41,264 nucleotides of DNA from Chara braunii (taxonomy: Eukaryota; Streptophyta; Charophyceae; Charales; Characeae). This document shows, in pieces, positions 1 through 10,495 of this stretch. Positions within the stretch are counted from its first letter, which is position 1. Every line of letters starts with the position of its first letter. The stretch is taken from NCBI GenBank assembly GCA_003427395.1, contig BFEA01000632.1, positions 801,902 to 843,165 on the forward strand. Reading direction: 5' to 3'. A program made the translations under genes and the position numbers. The notes beneath the pieces are model-generated. The model was not told the origin of the DNA. It saw nothing but the letters and a program-made list of their open reading frames with translations, and made no database searches.

Positions 1-1515
1 GACTCTGACACGTGCTACGTTTCTTTTTTGCCTTTTGCCTTCCTGGAAATGTTCCAAGATGCACGCCAGGCATTATGGCTCTCATGGCAATGCTACTCCC
101 GACAAGTCCCCCACCCGAAGAGCAACTGCCAAGCAGATTGAATGCTGCTGATTGTTTCATCATTCATACAGAGAACATAGAAAACAAAAGTGTGAATCGG
201 AATCTTTAGCGAAAACGTCAACGGGACTACGGACAGGATTTTCTCATAGAAGTCCACAGTTCTTGCACAGCACCAAAGAAAAACGATGCTGCAAAGGCAG
301 CGGCTTCCCAAACAAAACACTCACAGATAAGAAACCAAAAAAGTTCGGTGGTATTCCCTCCTATTTCTTGCACGCGGTTTCTGTATGCTCTCAGGCTCTG
401 CTTTTTGTTTTTGTGAAACAAGCGGCATATGATAGGGCAGTTCCTTATGCTTTTTCTTTCTTTTGTGCTTTTTAATTTTCTGTTTTTGCGGGCGAAGCTG
501 CAACGGGTCATCTAGTGTCAGCTTTATAGGGTCTGAACTCTATGTTATGCCGGTTATGGAGCGAAATTCTTATTATAGTCCGCCCTGCAGTCTTCATTGT
601 TAACATGTGTTGCATGATTGTTGAAGTCTCAAGTGATGTGCTAAGTTACTGACGCTCTCCGTTTGCGCCACGCTACCTCGCCGGACTTCCTTTATTTTGT
701 GGTTATGTGTCTAAGGACAACTTTTCAGAATGCTGAAAACCGGGCCAACAGTTGTTAGTATTGGCATTATATTGCTTAATATCATTGAAATTAAGGGTGC
801 TGTTCAATGCATGCTATTGACTGGCTCCGTGCATGACACGATGACATGTTGGGGTGTGTTTTGTGTGGTGCATGGCCTGTCAACGACTCGAAAATTCACA
901 GATATCTGAAGCAGGAGCTTGCTCCTCTTGTGGAATCCATCTTTCTATGTAGAGCTGCAAACGTTTTGTACTTTTACAATCATATATTCGTGATTGTGTT
1001 CGACGCGCTGGTCAGTTGATGACCCTTGAGCGCGCACTCTCATATTAGGTGAGGAGAATGCGAAGCAAGCTATCTCTTTGGTAGGTAGTCACGACTCCTT
1101 GAAGAAAAGGTGACAACGACAGCTGGAGTTGGTGCTGTAAACAGAGGGACGATAACGGAGGAGTGTCTTTGAAAGGTGAGGCAGGCCCACATGTACCCTT
1201 GCAGTTCAAGAAGGAAGCAAGTGGAGCTGTGACTGTAGAGTTAAGAGAGTGAAAGAGGGCCAGTGCATAGCCCTTCAGCTGGCCGCATACACTTCTCTCC
1301 CCTCGCTTCCTTGTTTGCTTGTTTCTATATTCCAGGTTCAGCTTAGCCCGTGATGATGTGCAGTGCGGCTGCATTCGCCAACATGGAGGGGCTTTCCATG
1401 CGCTCGTCTTTTTGTTCACCCTATGTTTTTGACCATAGCATATTCATTGATCCTGAGGAATCGCCACTTCCAGATCATTTGAGCATCTGGCTTGGTTTTC
1501 AAACTCTTGTCAGTG
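1..1515. other. No gene recognised (left flank)
   Basis: I see no conserved protein, RNA gene or long repeat here. The open frames are short, overlap on both strands and carry no family motif. Base composition is mixed, with short T-rich and A-rich runs. Confidence 0.5.
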
Positions 1516-1518
1516 ACC

Positions 1519-1757
<239 letters not shown>

Positions 1758-1759
1758 TT

Positions 1760-2935
1760 GTTTGTGCGTGTGTGTGCATGTATGTCAAAAGGGAGCGTAA
1801 TAGAAGGCAAACAAAAATCATCTGCATGCTTCCATGTATGTCAGAGCTAGAGAGGGCAAATGGATAATAGGAGTGAATGAATGACTTTGGCCGGGAGCAA
1901 GAGAAGTGAGTGCGAAAATTGGGTGTGTCAAGTCGGTGGAATGAGTGATCATGGACTTTGAGCGAGAGAAAGTAATGAAGTGTGCAAGCAAGTCAATAAG
2001 TGAATATGTGCAGAGTGGGTGATCCATGTGGCGAGGAAGTGACAAAGTCTATAGGGAAAGGTAAGTGGAAATGGTCCGACCCAAGCAAATATTTTAAACA
2101 GACAATGTGACAGATCTGTTTTGCGAATATATTCCCGGGCCTGAAACTTAGTGTGTGCCTGTGTTACAAACTTTTTTTGTTTTTTTGTTTTTTTTTGTCC
2201 TGTGAATGTGATCATCTTTGAATTACCTTCTCTGAATTGAACATACTTTCTTGAATTCGTGATAACAAAAGAAAAAAAGACAGGAAAAAAAAAGTGCCGC
2301 TTATTGTGAATGAATCTTACAGATCAACTGCATACAGTCTGTGAATTAATCTGCTAAAGGCTTACCTGTTTTTGATGTGTCCCATCAATGTGCACAGACC
2401 CATCGAGGGTCGGTTGCTTTTGGATGTCCCTTCGACGGGCAGAAATCCCGAACAGGCACCTGCTTTTGCAGGGCTTTTCAATGTGGACAGGAGGATGTGG
2501 ACTTGTGCCTTTCTGACCCTCGGTAGTTCCTGAGGACAGAACTATGGGTTGGCGTCTTGGTGTATGGTGTTTCATATACTCCACCATGATGTTCTTGCAC
2601 TATCCCACTCTTTCTTCCATATGCCATTTTGTAAGGGTGGGCATGAAATGGCTTGTGTCGTCGTTCCTTGGCCGCATCTAGCATTGCCAGCACAATTTTC
2701 TTCAATTTGCATCAATGTCTCGAAGAACGGCTTGATGTACCCGTCTTTGGTACAAAGAGAATCGGTGTGCCTCCTCTACTAAAATTTGAAATTCTGATCG
2801 TTTCCATTCGTTCTCTCTCTTTTCTTATTTTGGATCAATTGTTCTGGGTCCCTTCTCTCCTGTGGAGCATCAGTCCTTATTTAAAAGGGCAACGCCCGTG
2901 AGATGTCGTTGTTAAACTGGCCGTCCCCAGGTAGT
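1760..2935. other. No gene recognised
   Basis: Unassigned DNA. It holds a T-rich run near 2170-2200 and A-rich runs near 2268-2293. The overlapping short frames at 2354-2900 show no recognisable domain. Confidence 0.4.
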
Positions 2936-2937
2936 TT

Positions 2938-3043
2938 AGAATTATTTTATTCTGTGCATATATGATTGCATCTGGACTCGAACTGGGTCTGTCTTTCAAC
3001 AGTTCATGTGTGTGCCAATTGAGCTAGGCCCGTTGGTGCATCA
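2938..3043 (-). mobile_element. tRNA-derived SINE, minus strand
   Basis: Read on the minus strand, this has an A box (TAGCTCAATTGGC, at 3014-3026) and a B box (AGTTCGAGTCC, at 2974-2984) at tRNA-like spacing, then an A-rich 3' end (about 2938-2955). The stretch between the boxes contains CATGAACTGTTGA, which is also present in the tRNA-like element at 38013. Both continue as GTCCAGATG or ATCCAGATG after the B box, so I treat them as one SINE family. The acceptor and anticodon stems do not close well, so it is not a working tRNA gene. Confidence 0.6.
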
Positions 3044-3326
3044 GTCCACTTGCGTTTGCAAAGCACAAACTTCACAAAGTTAAGTTGTATTTTCAGCGTA
3101 CTAAAGCTACAAACATTATAGTATTATACTCAGGTTCTTCATTTCATTATTGAGGGTGTGTTTAACAGGGGGGGCATGGCGTGCGGAGAGGTCATGCACG
3201 GAAGAGGCCTGGAGTCGCGCAGATGAATTCAACTCGCTGGACTGAAGAAGCTGTACTGGACCACAGACTCAACAGACGTAAAAGATGGAAGGAAAAAATG
3301 AATGAAGTGTGCTGCTGGCCGTCACC

Positions 3327-3484
3327 TTAAACCACCAGTACTTCCTCGAGTCGTGCACGTCAACGCGCCACGATTTTAGGAAACGTACGGGCTACTACAG
3401 GAGAGCCCAAATTCATCTGAGTAGAAACGTTTCTACTCTTTTTTTTGCCGCGGCAGATAGCTGGGGCAAGTACTGGTGGTTTAA
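3327..3484 (+). mobile_element. TTAA-flanked MITE, copy 1
   Basis: A 150-bp element (3331-3480) has perfect 13-bp terminal inverted repeats: ACCACCAGTACTT on the left and AAGTACTGGTGGT on the right. TTAA lies on each side (3327-3330 and 3481-3484). The flanks beyond TTAA do not match, so TTAA is the likely target-site duplication. Internally it is the reverse complement of the copy at 12841. For example, both share AGATGAATTTGGG/CGGATGAATTTGGG and the AGTAGAAACG/AGTAGAAGCG region. It has no coding capacity. TTAA targets are typical of piggyBac transposases, but the terminus is not the usual CCC start, so the superfamily is inferred only. Confidence 0.8.
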
Positions 3485-3489
3485 GCCCC

Positions 3490-4144
3490 GAGGCTTGGTG
3501 GTCAGGGTTGGAGGCCCACTCTGCTGGCGAGCCGCGATGTGAAGTGTTTGCGCCAAACAGTTTGACGACTGGAAAAGAATTTTGGTGCCAAAATGGCCCC
3601 GGTACAAATCTGGAAAACACCAGGGTACCAAGGATTTGTAAGGAATGACCTGAGGTGTGCGCAACAGGGTTGGAGCAAAACGATTTGGACTGCTGCTTGA
3701 AAAATGCACTGCTAATCGATGGCTCCTGCGTCTGAGGCCTGCCATTTCACACTATCCCTCCCCCACCGCCCCCCTCCCCCCCCTGGAGAAGGCAAAGATG
3801 TCAGCTGCCAAATTTCTGTGAGACCAAAATCCGCCTCAACGGATTCGCCACAAAAGAATATAAATTCAAAAACTCTTGGAGGTTTCCATTGCTGTGATAA
3901 AATGTCTATCGCCTTATTTGACCACCACCGCTAAGTTTCCCAGGCAACTACCTCGGACGTGGATGTGCATGTGCCGCAATTTCCAGGGCTTGGTGACCTA
4001 CGAAATCGAGAAGGTTGTGCATGCTAGCGAAAAAGAAAAAGTCACACCCACGCCACGCCGATTCAACGAAGTTCGGTGTGCGTCAGAAATATGCCTTGGG
4101 GAAAAGAGTGTCAGAAAAATACGGGTGGTGGATGCTAATGATGT
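3490..4144. other. No gene recognised
   Basis: Unassigned DNA with a short C-rich run (3768-3782). No conserved motif is seen in the frames on either strand. Confidence 0.4.
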
Positions 4145-4360
4145 CGAAGTACTCCAGAGGCAGATTTTTCTCCGATGCTGGAAACATGCTGCAACCCAAA
4201 GAACCTGAATCAGCACAACTTTCTTTTGGCCAGTCCTGCGAGACACTTCACTCCGGTTCCTTCATCAAAGTACTCCGGAGGCATTTTTCTCCGATGCAGG
4301 AAACACGCTGCACCTCAAAGCACCCGAACCAGCACAAGTTTCTTTTGGCGCATTGGCCCT
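4145..4360. repeat. Tandem duplication, period 120 bp
   Basis: AAGTACTCC starts at 4147 and again at 4267. The 80 or more bases after each are clearly related: both have TTTTTCTCCGATGC, then GGAAACA, and both end near TTTCTTTTGG. A further AAGTACTG at 4378 leads into GTTGGTTTCAA, which resembles a decayed end of the TTAA MITE family. Confidence 0.8.
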
Positions 4361-4738
4361 GTGGCCGATGAATTGGTGAAGTACTGTTGGTTTCAAGTCG
4401 TTGACATGGAGACTCGGAGGGACGGAAGAACCGATCGGAAGAGTGTGTTGAACCAATGGGAAGACACGATTCTTTTGGACATGGCAGTGATTCAAATTTC
4501 TAAACACAGAGGCTGTGCTAGACAGGGAGAATGGCCAAAGGAAAAAGAGGAAGAACCCGCCACCCGTAACACAATCAAAAACAAGGTAACGGTCCGTTTG
4601 AAGGAAAAGAGGACATGCCATTCGAGCCCCGGAATGGGCCCTTTGTGAGACAGGTGGGAATGTTTCTCACATTCTTTGTCCATGTTGATACAAACTGGCT
4701 TTGTAAGTACGATAAAACATACGTGCAATTCAACCCTT

Positions 4739-5345
4739 GGAATTCTGCACCAAGTTCAGCACAACAACCGCTACAACACTTGTACTCCTTTCTCAACACT
4801 GCTCTAACGTAGTGAAGAGCATCCCCAACCCCCAGCACTCCAGTTCTTCAGCTGAAAAGGCAAAGCTCGTTCGCCGCCGCCTCATCAGCGTATCTTTCGA
4901 ACCACTCAAAATAGTCTTCCCGCAATATTTCTTACACCTCCGGTGCTGATCCTTTCAGCGAACGTGGCTGTTGTAACCAGCCAACTTCAAAGCTTCATCT
5001 CCAACCTCCTACAGATATAGCCCCCAGTGATGAGGTACTGTAGTGTATATGTGGTCTGTTTTCCGAAATCTATCCAATAGCTTCAAGACTCATAGAGGCA
5101 GATTAACTTCTCCTTATTCCATCAGATGATCTCTGCACCAAATGCAGCCCAACAACAGTTACAACCTACATACTCCTCCATGCTCATCACCGCTCTAGCG
5201 TTGTAAAGAGCATTCCCGACACTCCTGTTCGTCGTCACCCACATAACGCATCCTCGTTATCAGCATACACTTTCAAGCGCTCGAAATACTTTCGACTGCT
5301 TGCCCTCTCCTACCGATCTTTCTCACGGTTCTTTTGCTGATCCGT
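4739..5345. repeat. Direct duplication with about 390-bp offset
   Basis: The segment from 4741 (TCTGCACCAAGTTCAGC...) recurs diverged at about 5131 (TCTGCACCAAATGCAGC...). Shared landmarks follow in the same order: the CAACAAC run, CTCTAACGTAGT/CTCTAGCGTTGT, AAGAGCAT, and then GCTGATCC before CGAACGTG. The two halves fit an old tandem duplication of about 390 bp. Confidence 0.65.
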
Positions 5346-5462
5346 TTGTCGAACGTGCCTTCAACTTCGATCCCAAAATACGAGGTAGGTTTTCGGCAAG
5401 CAGTCAAAAAAAAATTGAGAAAGATTGGTGGGAGAGGTAAAGCGGTCAAAATATTTCGGCAA
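5284..5462. repeat. Imperfect inverted repeat
   Basis: The stretch 5284-5330 (CGAAATACTTTCGACTGC... to ...CGATCTTTCTC) is mirrored on the other strand at 5414-5460 (GAGAAAGATTGGTGGGAGAGG...). The arms are about 45 bp and the loop about 85 bp. It could be a decayed foldback element or a local inversion. The second arm continues into sequence resembling the segment after the first arm. Confidence 0.55.
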
Positions 5463-5469
5463 GCTAATC

Positions 5470-6060
5470 CCATTTGTCTTCAACTTTGACCCCGAAATAC
5501 AACTTTGCATGTACCAGGTTCTTTTTCCGGAAATGTTCCAATAGGATGACAAAGGTGGATTAAGTTCTCCTGATCCCATACGAGCAATGTGTTAAATCCA
5601 CTTGTTGACGAGGAGAGGCGTTGCCTCTTTAACAACTTCCACCGTTCAGCAAGCTAACTCCCACTCTGATGTTTTGCTCTCCTCCTCCGGAGAGGAAGAG
5701 GGGGTAAAACAGGTTGTCGATGGGAGGAAGCGGAGGAGGGTAGGGTGTGGGAGGGGTGTGATATGCAGAAGAGGGAGGGAGGAGGAGTGAGGTAGTGAAT
5801 GAGGGGCCGGAACTTCCGTCTTAATCCAAGCGTACATTGTTTTCAAGTTACCTCCAAAAAAATGGGTTCTGAGAAATTGCTGTTAGACTTTTGAATAGAA
5901 GAAAGTTCAAGAAACCCTCGAATACAGAGTGTGTACCTTGTATTCTAGGTGTGCCTTGTCTGAGATGTCTAGGGGTGTTTTTTTTTTTTTTTTTTTCCCC
6001 TGTAATCTACTGAGGAATTGCACAAGGGACAAAAATCATGACGGTGTATATTTCCATGTT
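5470..6060. other. No gene recognised; poly-T tract
   Basis: Purine-rich DNA (5680-5790) and a poly-T tract at about 5975-5997. No conserved protein or RNA was recognised. Confidence 0.4.
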
Positions 6061-6089
6061 GTAGCGGAAATTTCACTGAACAAGTTCTT

Positions 6090-6163
6090 GGGTTTTTAGT
6101 TTAATTGGTTCTAACGCACCGCTCATAACGGCGATATTGTAGGTTCAAATCCTCCTAAGCCTA
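6090..6163 (+). tRNA. Mitochondrial-type tRNA relic, anticodon CAU
   Basis: The D-arm region (GTTTAATTGG), a five-pair anticodon stem CACCG/CGGCG around loop CTCATAA (CAT at 6124-6126), and the T-loop region AGGTTCAAATCCTCC are all present. It ends AAGCCTA. This layout matches plant mitochondrial tRNAs with a CAU anticodon (Met, or Ile read with lysidine). The acceptor 5' strand GGGTTTT no longer pairs fully with AAGCCT and the T stem has a mismatch, so it looks decayed. A Lys-type tRNA follows 10 bp downstream in the same direction. Confidence 0.72.
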
Positions 6164-6173
6164 TCTGGATTCT

Positions 6174-6246
6174 GGGTGTATAGCTTAGTTGGTAGAGCAT
6201 TGGGCTTTCAACCTAATCGTCACAAGCTCAAATCCTGGTATACCCA
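6174..6246 (+). tRNA. Mitochondrial-type tRNA-Lys relic with altered anticodon (TTC)
   Basis: The acceptor stem GGGTGTA/TATACCC pairs over seven positions with one G-T wobble. The D arm GCTTAGTTGGTAGAGC and anticodon stem TTGGG/CCTAA are intact. The overall sequence resembles plant mitochondrial tRNA-Lys(UUU), but the loop reads CTTTCAA, so the anticodon is TTC rather than TTT: one T-to-C change at position 36. The T stem has at least two mismatches. Read literally it would decode GAA. I think it is a decayed nuclear copy of trnK, not a Glu tRNA. Confidence 0.7.
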
Positions 6247-6249
6247 TGA

Positions 6250-7285
6250 GGCCACGAAGTGGGGTAAACATGCTTATACTCCTTTCATACAATGAACATG
6301 TATACATATTCCAGAAAGAAAGGGCTATGGCGAAATCGGTTTATGCACCACAATTAACACAAAATTTTATTTTTCTTCTTTTGAGAGTGTTAATTTTTAT
6401 AATCATCATATATGTATTTGTTTTGTCTGTTTTGGTGTCATCTTATGTCCACTAATGAATCAAATCAATGTGGAAAAGAAGTTGCCCATCTGCCTTTTGT
6501 TCTATGTGAATGAGATTCACACTTGTTTGTAGGCAAGTTCATTGGTATAGTACCGCTTTGGTACATCAATACATCTTTCTATGTTGACACCCATCTTTCT
6601 GATGTTTACTAGCTTTTCGTTGTTAACTTTGAGAATGTTTAAACACAAGTACAATTTATTTGTGTTCAATTGTGTTTGGAGCATCAAAATGGTGAGATGG
6701 AATGATGAATAGTTTGAATGCTAAGTGTATCCTAAGTGATCAAAAGAAAGGAACTAGAAAACAACACTCCATCACTTGTTTTTCGAAGTGATCGCTTCGC
6801 GCGTTTTCAAAAACCCACGATTTATGTTTTATGCAAGCAACACAGGCTTTTAGAGTTTTGGACAAAGAAGAATATTTTGCATTTTACTATTCAGTGCGCT
6901 AAAGTCAGTAGTTCCATGGCGTTGCGGTTTCCCGATAGGATATCCATGGATCAAAGAGAGCTTCTCCCCATGGTGTTTTACGCCATATTTGAATTTTACG
7001 CAAGCAACACATTGCGGTTTTCCCGATAGGAAACCCATGGATCAAAGAGAGCTTCTCCCCATGACGTTTCGCCTTTCATTGCGTCCTCTCCTTACTTTTG
7101 AGGACATTGATTTAAAGCTTGAGTACGTTGCATACGTCGTTTTGATTCTCTACCATGACAAATTAATTTATTCATTGTGGGCATATATGTGATTTTGTTT
7201 TTTGTTAATTAAATTAATGCAGCTGGCAAACTTCAGTAGTGTGATCCGCCTGACCTGGCCTTTTGATATGATAGATATCATATCA
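6250..7285. other. Probable mitochondrial-derived spacer with a 92-bp duplication
   Basis: AT-rich DNA between the tRNA relics. A direct repeat links 6921-6985 and 7012-7078; both contain CCATGGATCAAAGAGAGC and CTTCTCCCCATG. The motif GCAAGCAACACA also occurs twice (about 6834 and 7001). No protein gene was recognised. A mitochondrial origin is inferred from the flanking tRNAs. Confidence 0.45.
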
Positions 7286-7289
7286 TATA

Positions 7290-7363
7290 TATCCCTTACA
7301 TGATTTGAACCCGTGCTTTCGCCATGAAAAAGTGATGTTCTATACCCCTTAGATGAAAGGGAC
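7290..7363 (-). tRNA. Mitochondrial-type tRNA-Glu (UUC) relic
   Basis: On the minus strand it begins GTCCCTTTCATC and ends GTAAGGGAT, which gives a pairing acceptor stem (GTCCCTT with AAGGGAT). The middle holds CTTTTTCATGG with the TTC anticodon and then CACGGGTTCAAAT for the T arm. This closely follows plant mitochondrial tRNA-Glu, with several substitutions in the D and anticodon arms. It points away from the Arg/Ile pair that starts 9 bp to its right. Probably a pseudogene. Confidence 0.72.
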
Positions 7364-7371
7364 GAATGGAT

Positions 7372-7445
7372 GTGTTTTTAGCTCAATTGGATAGAGCACC
7401 AAACTACGGATTTGGGGGTTGAAAGTTCAAGTCTTTCCAAGCATG
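7372..7445 (+). tRNA. Mitochondrial-type tRNA-Arg (ACG)
   Basis: The D arm is GCTCAATTGGATAGAGC. The anticodon stem CCAAA/TTTGG closes a loop CTACGGA with anticodon ACG (7406-7408). The T stem GAAAG/CTTTC is perfect. The acceptor GTGTTTT/CAAGCAT pairs with wobbles and one mismatch. It abuts the Ile tRNA with no spacer, as in compact organelle genomes. It is the best-preserved fold of the five, but its setting suggests a nuclear copy of mitochondrial DNA. Confidence 0.72.
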
Positions 7446-7518
7446 GGCCTATAACTCAGTTGGTTAAAGTATATGCGTGATAAGTGTAAAGTCAGTAGTT
7501 GAAATCTACTCAGGCCCA
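7445..7518 (+). tRNA. Mitochondrial-type tRNA-Ile (GAU)
   Basis: The acceptor is GGGCCTA/CAGGCCC with one mismatch, followed by the D-arm region ACTCAGTTGGTTAAAGT. The anticodon region GCGTGATAAGTG has GAT at 7479-7481. The T arm GTAGTTGAAATCTAC is well paired. Substitutions in the anticodon stem weaken it. It shares its first base with the end of the Arg tRNA. Confidence 0.7.
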
Positions 7519-8800
7519 TTTTGCTCTGCTAGCAAGCCGCACTCGCAAGATCCAATATTAAATTCCCCCTAGGCGGGAGTTGTCTCTATGTCGTAGAATG
7601 AAATCTGCGTTAGCAAATGCATAGACCCCTTTCCGATTACTGATGAGATTGTCAGTGGTTTCCTATTACTAGGTCCCTTTTGGGTTAGGCAGGTACTATG
7701 GGTCCTCCGACTTCCAATAGGTACATCAAACAAACCAGTTGGATCTCGCCGGTATCACTTATTGGCTCTTGCACATGTCGAGAGAAGTGGAGCGATGCCC
7801 AGACTCTGAAGTCTACTTCGCGCGAGCTCAAGTACTTCACGTCGTTGTGGAATCAATGTGTTCATAAATGGTTAGCAGGTACCCCCACTTTTTACCCCTA
7901 GGGTCACCTTCACAACCTTGAAAAATGCAGTGGGGATAAGAAGTGTACTCTATAGATTGGTGTAAAGTATGGTTAAAATGACCTTTTCATTTTCTTATAA
8001 ATGGGGGTAAAAATTGGGAGGACGGTTAACCTTCTGTCGTTCCTTTTCATAAAACAAAAAAACAAAGAAAAAAGAATTTCATGCTGCAGTCTGCAGCCCC
8101 GTGCTAGTAGCCGTCGATACGTGTCCTGGTAGTGGTCGACTCTTTCTATAAGTGATATTATTACTAATTTTTGCTATATATGTTTTTATCCCCCTCCCCC
8201 CGCCCCCTTTTTGCCTCAAGAAAGTTGCACCCTAAAATACGTTCTACAAGGTACGTACCTTGTGTTCGAATACAAGCTACCTTGTATTTTCTATTCGTAT
8301 GCAAGGTTCTGGTCAGCTATTCTTTTCAATATGGAATCCTAATCCTATGATTCCTATATAATCATGTAATCTTATTATATTTCCAATACATCTTTCTATT
8401 TAGTATTTACTATTTATCAATTAATCATGAACTTATTCATCAACCTAATCAATATAACTATCAATCTAATTGTCAACCTAATAATATATCGTAATAATTT
8501 CCTAAGACACTCACAATGTTCATTTCCTTAATCCTTAGTCTAATCCTAAAGGTATTGTTTCAATACCTGAATATTTAAATATCAAATTTCCTAAATTCAT
8601 CCTTTTTATAATTCCTTATCTTTGGAATTACCGTTCTATATTTCAATCTTCAATAATTCAATTTAGTTCTTATAATTTTTACCCTTATTTTCATAGCCTT
8701 ACATTTCTTATTTTGTATTTTTCGCTCAAAAAAATTCTTCATTATGAATTATGAATCTCCTCCTTATGTGTTAATGATTTTTTTTTTTGTTGATTAATCG
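7519..8800. other. AT-rich DNA, possibly mitochondrial-derived, with an 18-bp palindrome
   Basis: No gene was recognised. The run 7545-7930 is less AT-rich and holds a 67-codon open frame (7698-7901) without known motifs. A perfect 18-bp palindrome (ACAAGGTACGTACCTTGT) is at 8246-8263, with an imperfect one just after (AATACAAGC..CTTGTATT). From 8290 to 8770 the DNA is very AT-rich with TAATC/CTAAT-like words. It could continue the mitochondrial insertion, but nothing proves it. Confidence 0.4.
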
Positions 8801-9290
8801 GTAGGTTTTGAGGGGGAGAGCCCTACTCTGCAAGGACTTTACAAGGTGAGAAGTGAATGTCCTGAAGATGGTGGGTGCATATTTTGGGGGTCGCTTTGTT
8901 CTGGAGTTGGAATAGATGTATGGGCCAGCGTCATATCTCAGCGGTGGCAGATAAGGGCAAAGGGTTGGCAGAGGCATAGTTGGGGAGGGAATTGGATGCC
9001 TTTGGGGGGAACAAGAGGGGCGAGGAGGTCTGTTCCAAGCTGGGGTCGATGAGGAGCGCTTGTAAATTAGGATGGTCCTTTTCAGTGGAGGTAGTGGAAG
9101 GACAGGGAGAGAAGGAGAAAGGGGGGAAGGGGGGGGGGGGTTCTATTTCCTACTCGTCATAATATTGATATCGCCTATCATTAGCAATCATTGCCTCTTC
9201 AAAATTTCATGGAAATCAGATCCGGAATTTCAGGGATAGTATTGGCTTTCCCGACTCTAGATGTAACTGTAAAGTTTATTGGTTTTGGTC
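8800..9290. other. No gene recognised; G-rich
   Basis: G-rich on the plus strand, including GGGGGG runs near 9121-9140. No motif was recognised. Confidence 0.35.
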
Positions 9291-9299
9291 AGCGGGTGC

Positions 9300-9512
9300 A
9301 AGAACGATGTTGGCCGGTGCTGGGGCTTTTTCCCTGTAACCTGATGTAGGATTTTGGGGGCTTATACAGATCTGGGGGTTCGCGGAGGGTGGAAGGCAAT
9401 CCAGTGGCTAACCGTGGGTTGCTGGCAGGACAATGATGGCTAAGGTTAGTGTTGGTTGATCTACCCGGTAGCCTAGTATGATGGAGGCGGAAAACCAGGT
9501 ATAGGCCGGGTA
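9300..9512 (+). repeat. Dispersed ~210-bp repeat, copy 1
   Basis: Shares ordered landmarks with 10019-10233: GGTGC, then CCCTGTAACCTG, GAGGGTGGAAG.CAATCCAGTGG, GTAGCCTAG.ATG and a GGTATA..CC end. The element has a dimer-like build: CCCTGTAACCTG..ATGT..GGGGG in the first half resembles GTAGCCTAGTATG..GG in the second. It may be a short retroelement, but no pol III boxes or tail are clear. Confidence 0.65.
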
Positions 9513-9787
9513 GACACAACTGCACAATTGGGTTTGGAGTTGGTTAGGCCGATAGTTTCACCTGGAAGGAAGGGTTGGGTTGAATTAGGATTTCAAATTT
9601 CTGAGTTGTTTTCATGAATTTTACAAGTTGCGTTTTCAAAATTAGCAGCAATCATGAATTATTTTAAGCCTTTATAGAAACTAGATTCATGAGGCGTTTA
9701 GTGATCGTACAAAAAGGATTCGTGGTTTTCTCATCATCTATCCCGAAGTTGAGTAGCTTGTTCACGATCTTGGAGGACACTTTCACG

Positions 9788-9931
9788 CCGAAACCGGGGA
9801 ATGGCCCCAGTATCTATTTGTTCATCAATTGTTTTTCACATGTATTCATATGGGACGCTGGGCCCGATGCCCAACACGTGCTCCTCCCCACGAATAGATT
9901 GGAGCACGCCTTTAAAAAAAAAAAAAAAAAA
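9788..9931 (+). mobile_element. Short poly-A SINE-like element, copy A
   Basis: Begins around AAACCGGGGAATGGCCCC and includes TTCATATGGGACGCTGGGCC. It then runs through CACGTGCTCCTCCCCACGAA and ends in a poly-A tail (9914-9931). The same order of blocks is found in copy C on the other strand and, partly, in copies B, D and E. The A tail and varying 5' ends point to LINE-dependent retroposition. Confidence 0.65.
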
Positions 9932-10018
9932 CCATGATCTTCGTTGCGGTAGTGACTCATCTGGCGTCAAATGAAGCTGAGATGTTGTATGGTCTAGCCG
10001 TCTAGGTTAGCTGATGCC

Positions 10019-10233
10019 AGAACGCCGCTAGCTAGAGTTGGTGCATTTGCCCTGTAACCTGTTTTTGCAGGGGTGTGAAGCCTGGTCAAGATGTTTAGGG
10101 ATTTGTCGAGGGTGGAAGACAATCCAGTGGTTAACTGAAGACTGTTACTAGCACAACGATGGTCGGTGCTGGGATGGGTCGCACGACCCTGTAGCCTAGC
10201 ATGTGGGGGCGTGAGACCGGGTATAAGCCTAGT
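10019..10233 (+). repeat. Dispersed ~210-bp repeat, copy 2
   Basis: Second copy of the repeat at 9300. It keeps CCCTGTAACCTG, GAGGGTGGAAGACAATCCAG, GTAGCCTAGCATG and GGGTATAAGCC. The second half (GGTGCTGGGATGGGTCGCAC..CCTGTAGCCTAG) parallels the first half, which supports a dimeric structure. Confidence 0.65.
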
Positions 10234-10398
10234 ATTCGTAATAGATCAACTAAGTTTGGTTTGAGTGAGGTATTAGTGTCACTTTGAATGTAGAGTTTGG
10301 TGGAAGTAAGTTTAGGAGTGGTTCATGAATTCTTCTAATATATCCTTAATTGTAGCTTGGTAAAGGTTTCAAATGTTCATTATGTTATCTTATTTTAA

Positions 10399-10474
10399 GG
10401 GATGTTGGGCCCGGTTCCCAGCATGTGCTGCTCCCCACAAATTGATCGGAGCACCGAAAAAAAAAAAAAAAAAA
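10399..10474 (+). mobile_element. Short poly-A SINE-like element, copy B
   Basis: GGGATGTTGGGCCCGGTTCC is followed by CAGCATGTGCTGCTCCCCAC and a poly-A run (10457-10474). The 5' part seen in copies A and C is missing or diverged. It faces copy C with about 20 bp between their tails. Confidence 0.65.
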
Positions 10475-10495
10475 CTTCCAACTCAAATATTCTTG

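Noticed and set aside
7372-7518. Arg-ACG and Ile-GAU as working nuclear tRNA genes
   Set aside because: The sequences are organelle-like, contain stem mismatches and sit beside more decayed organelle tRNAs; no pol III terminator evidence was seen.
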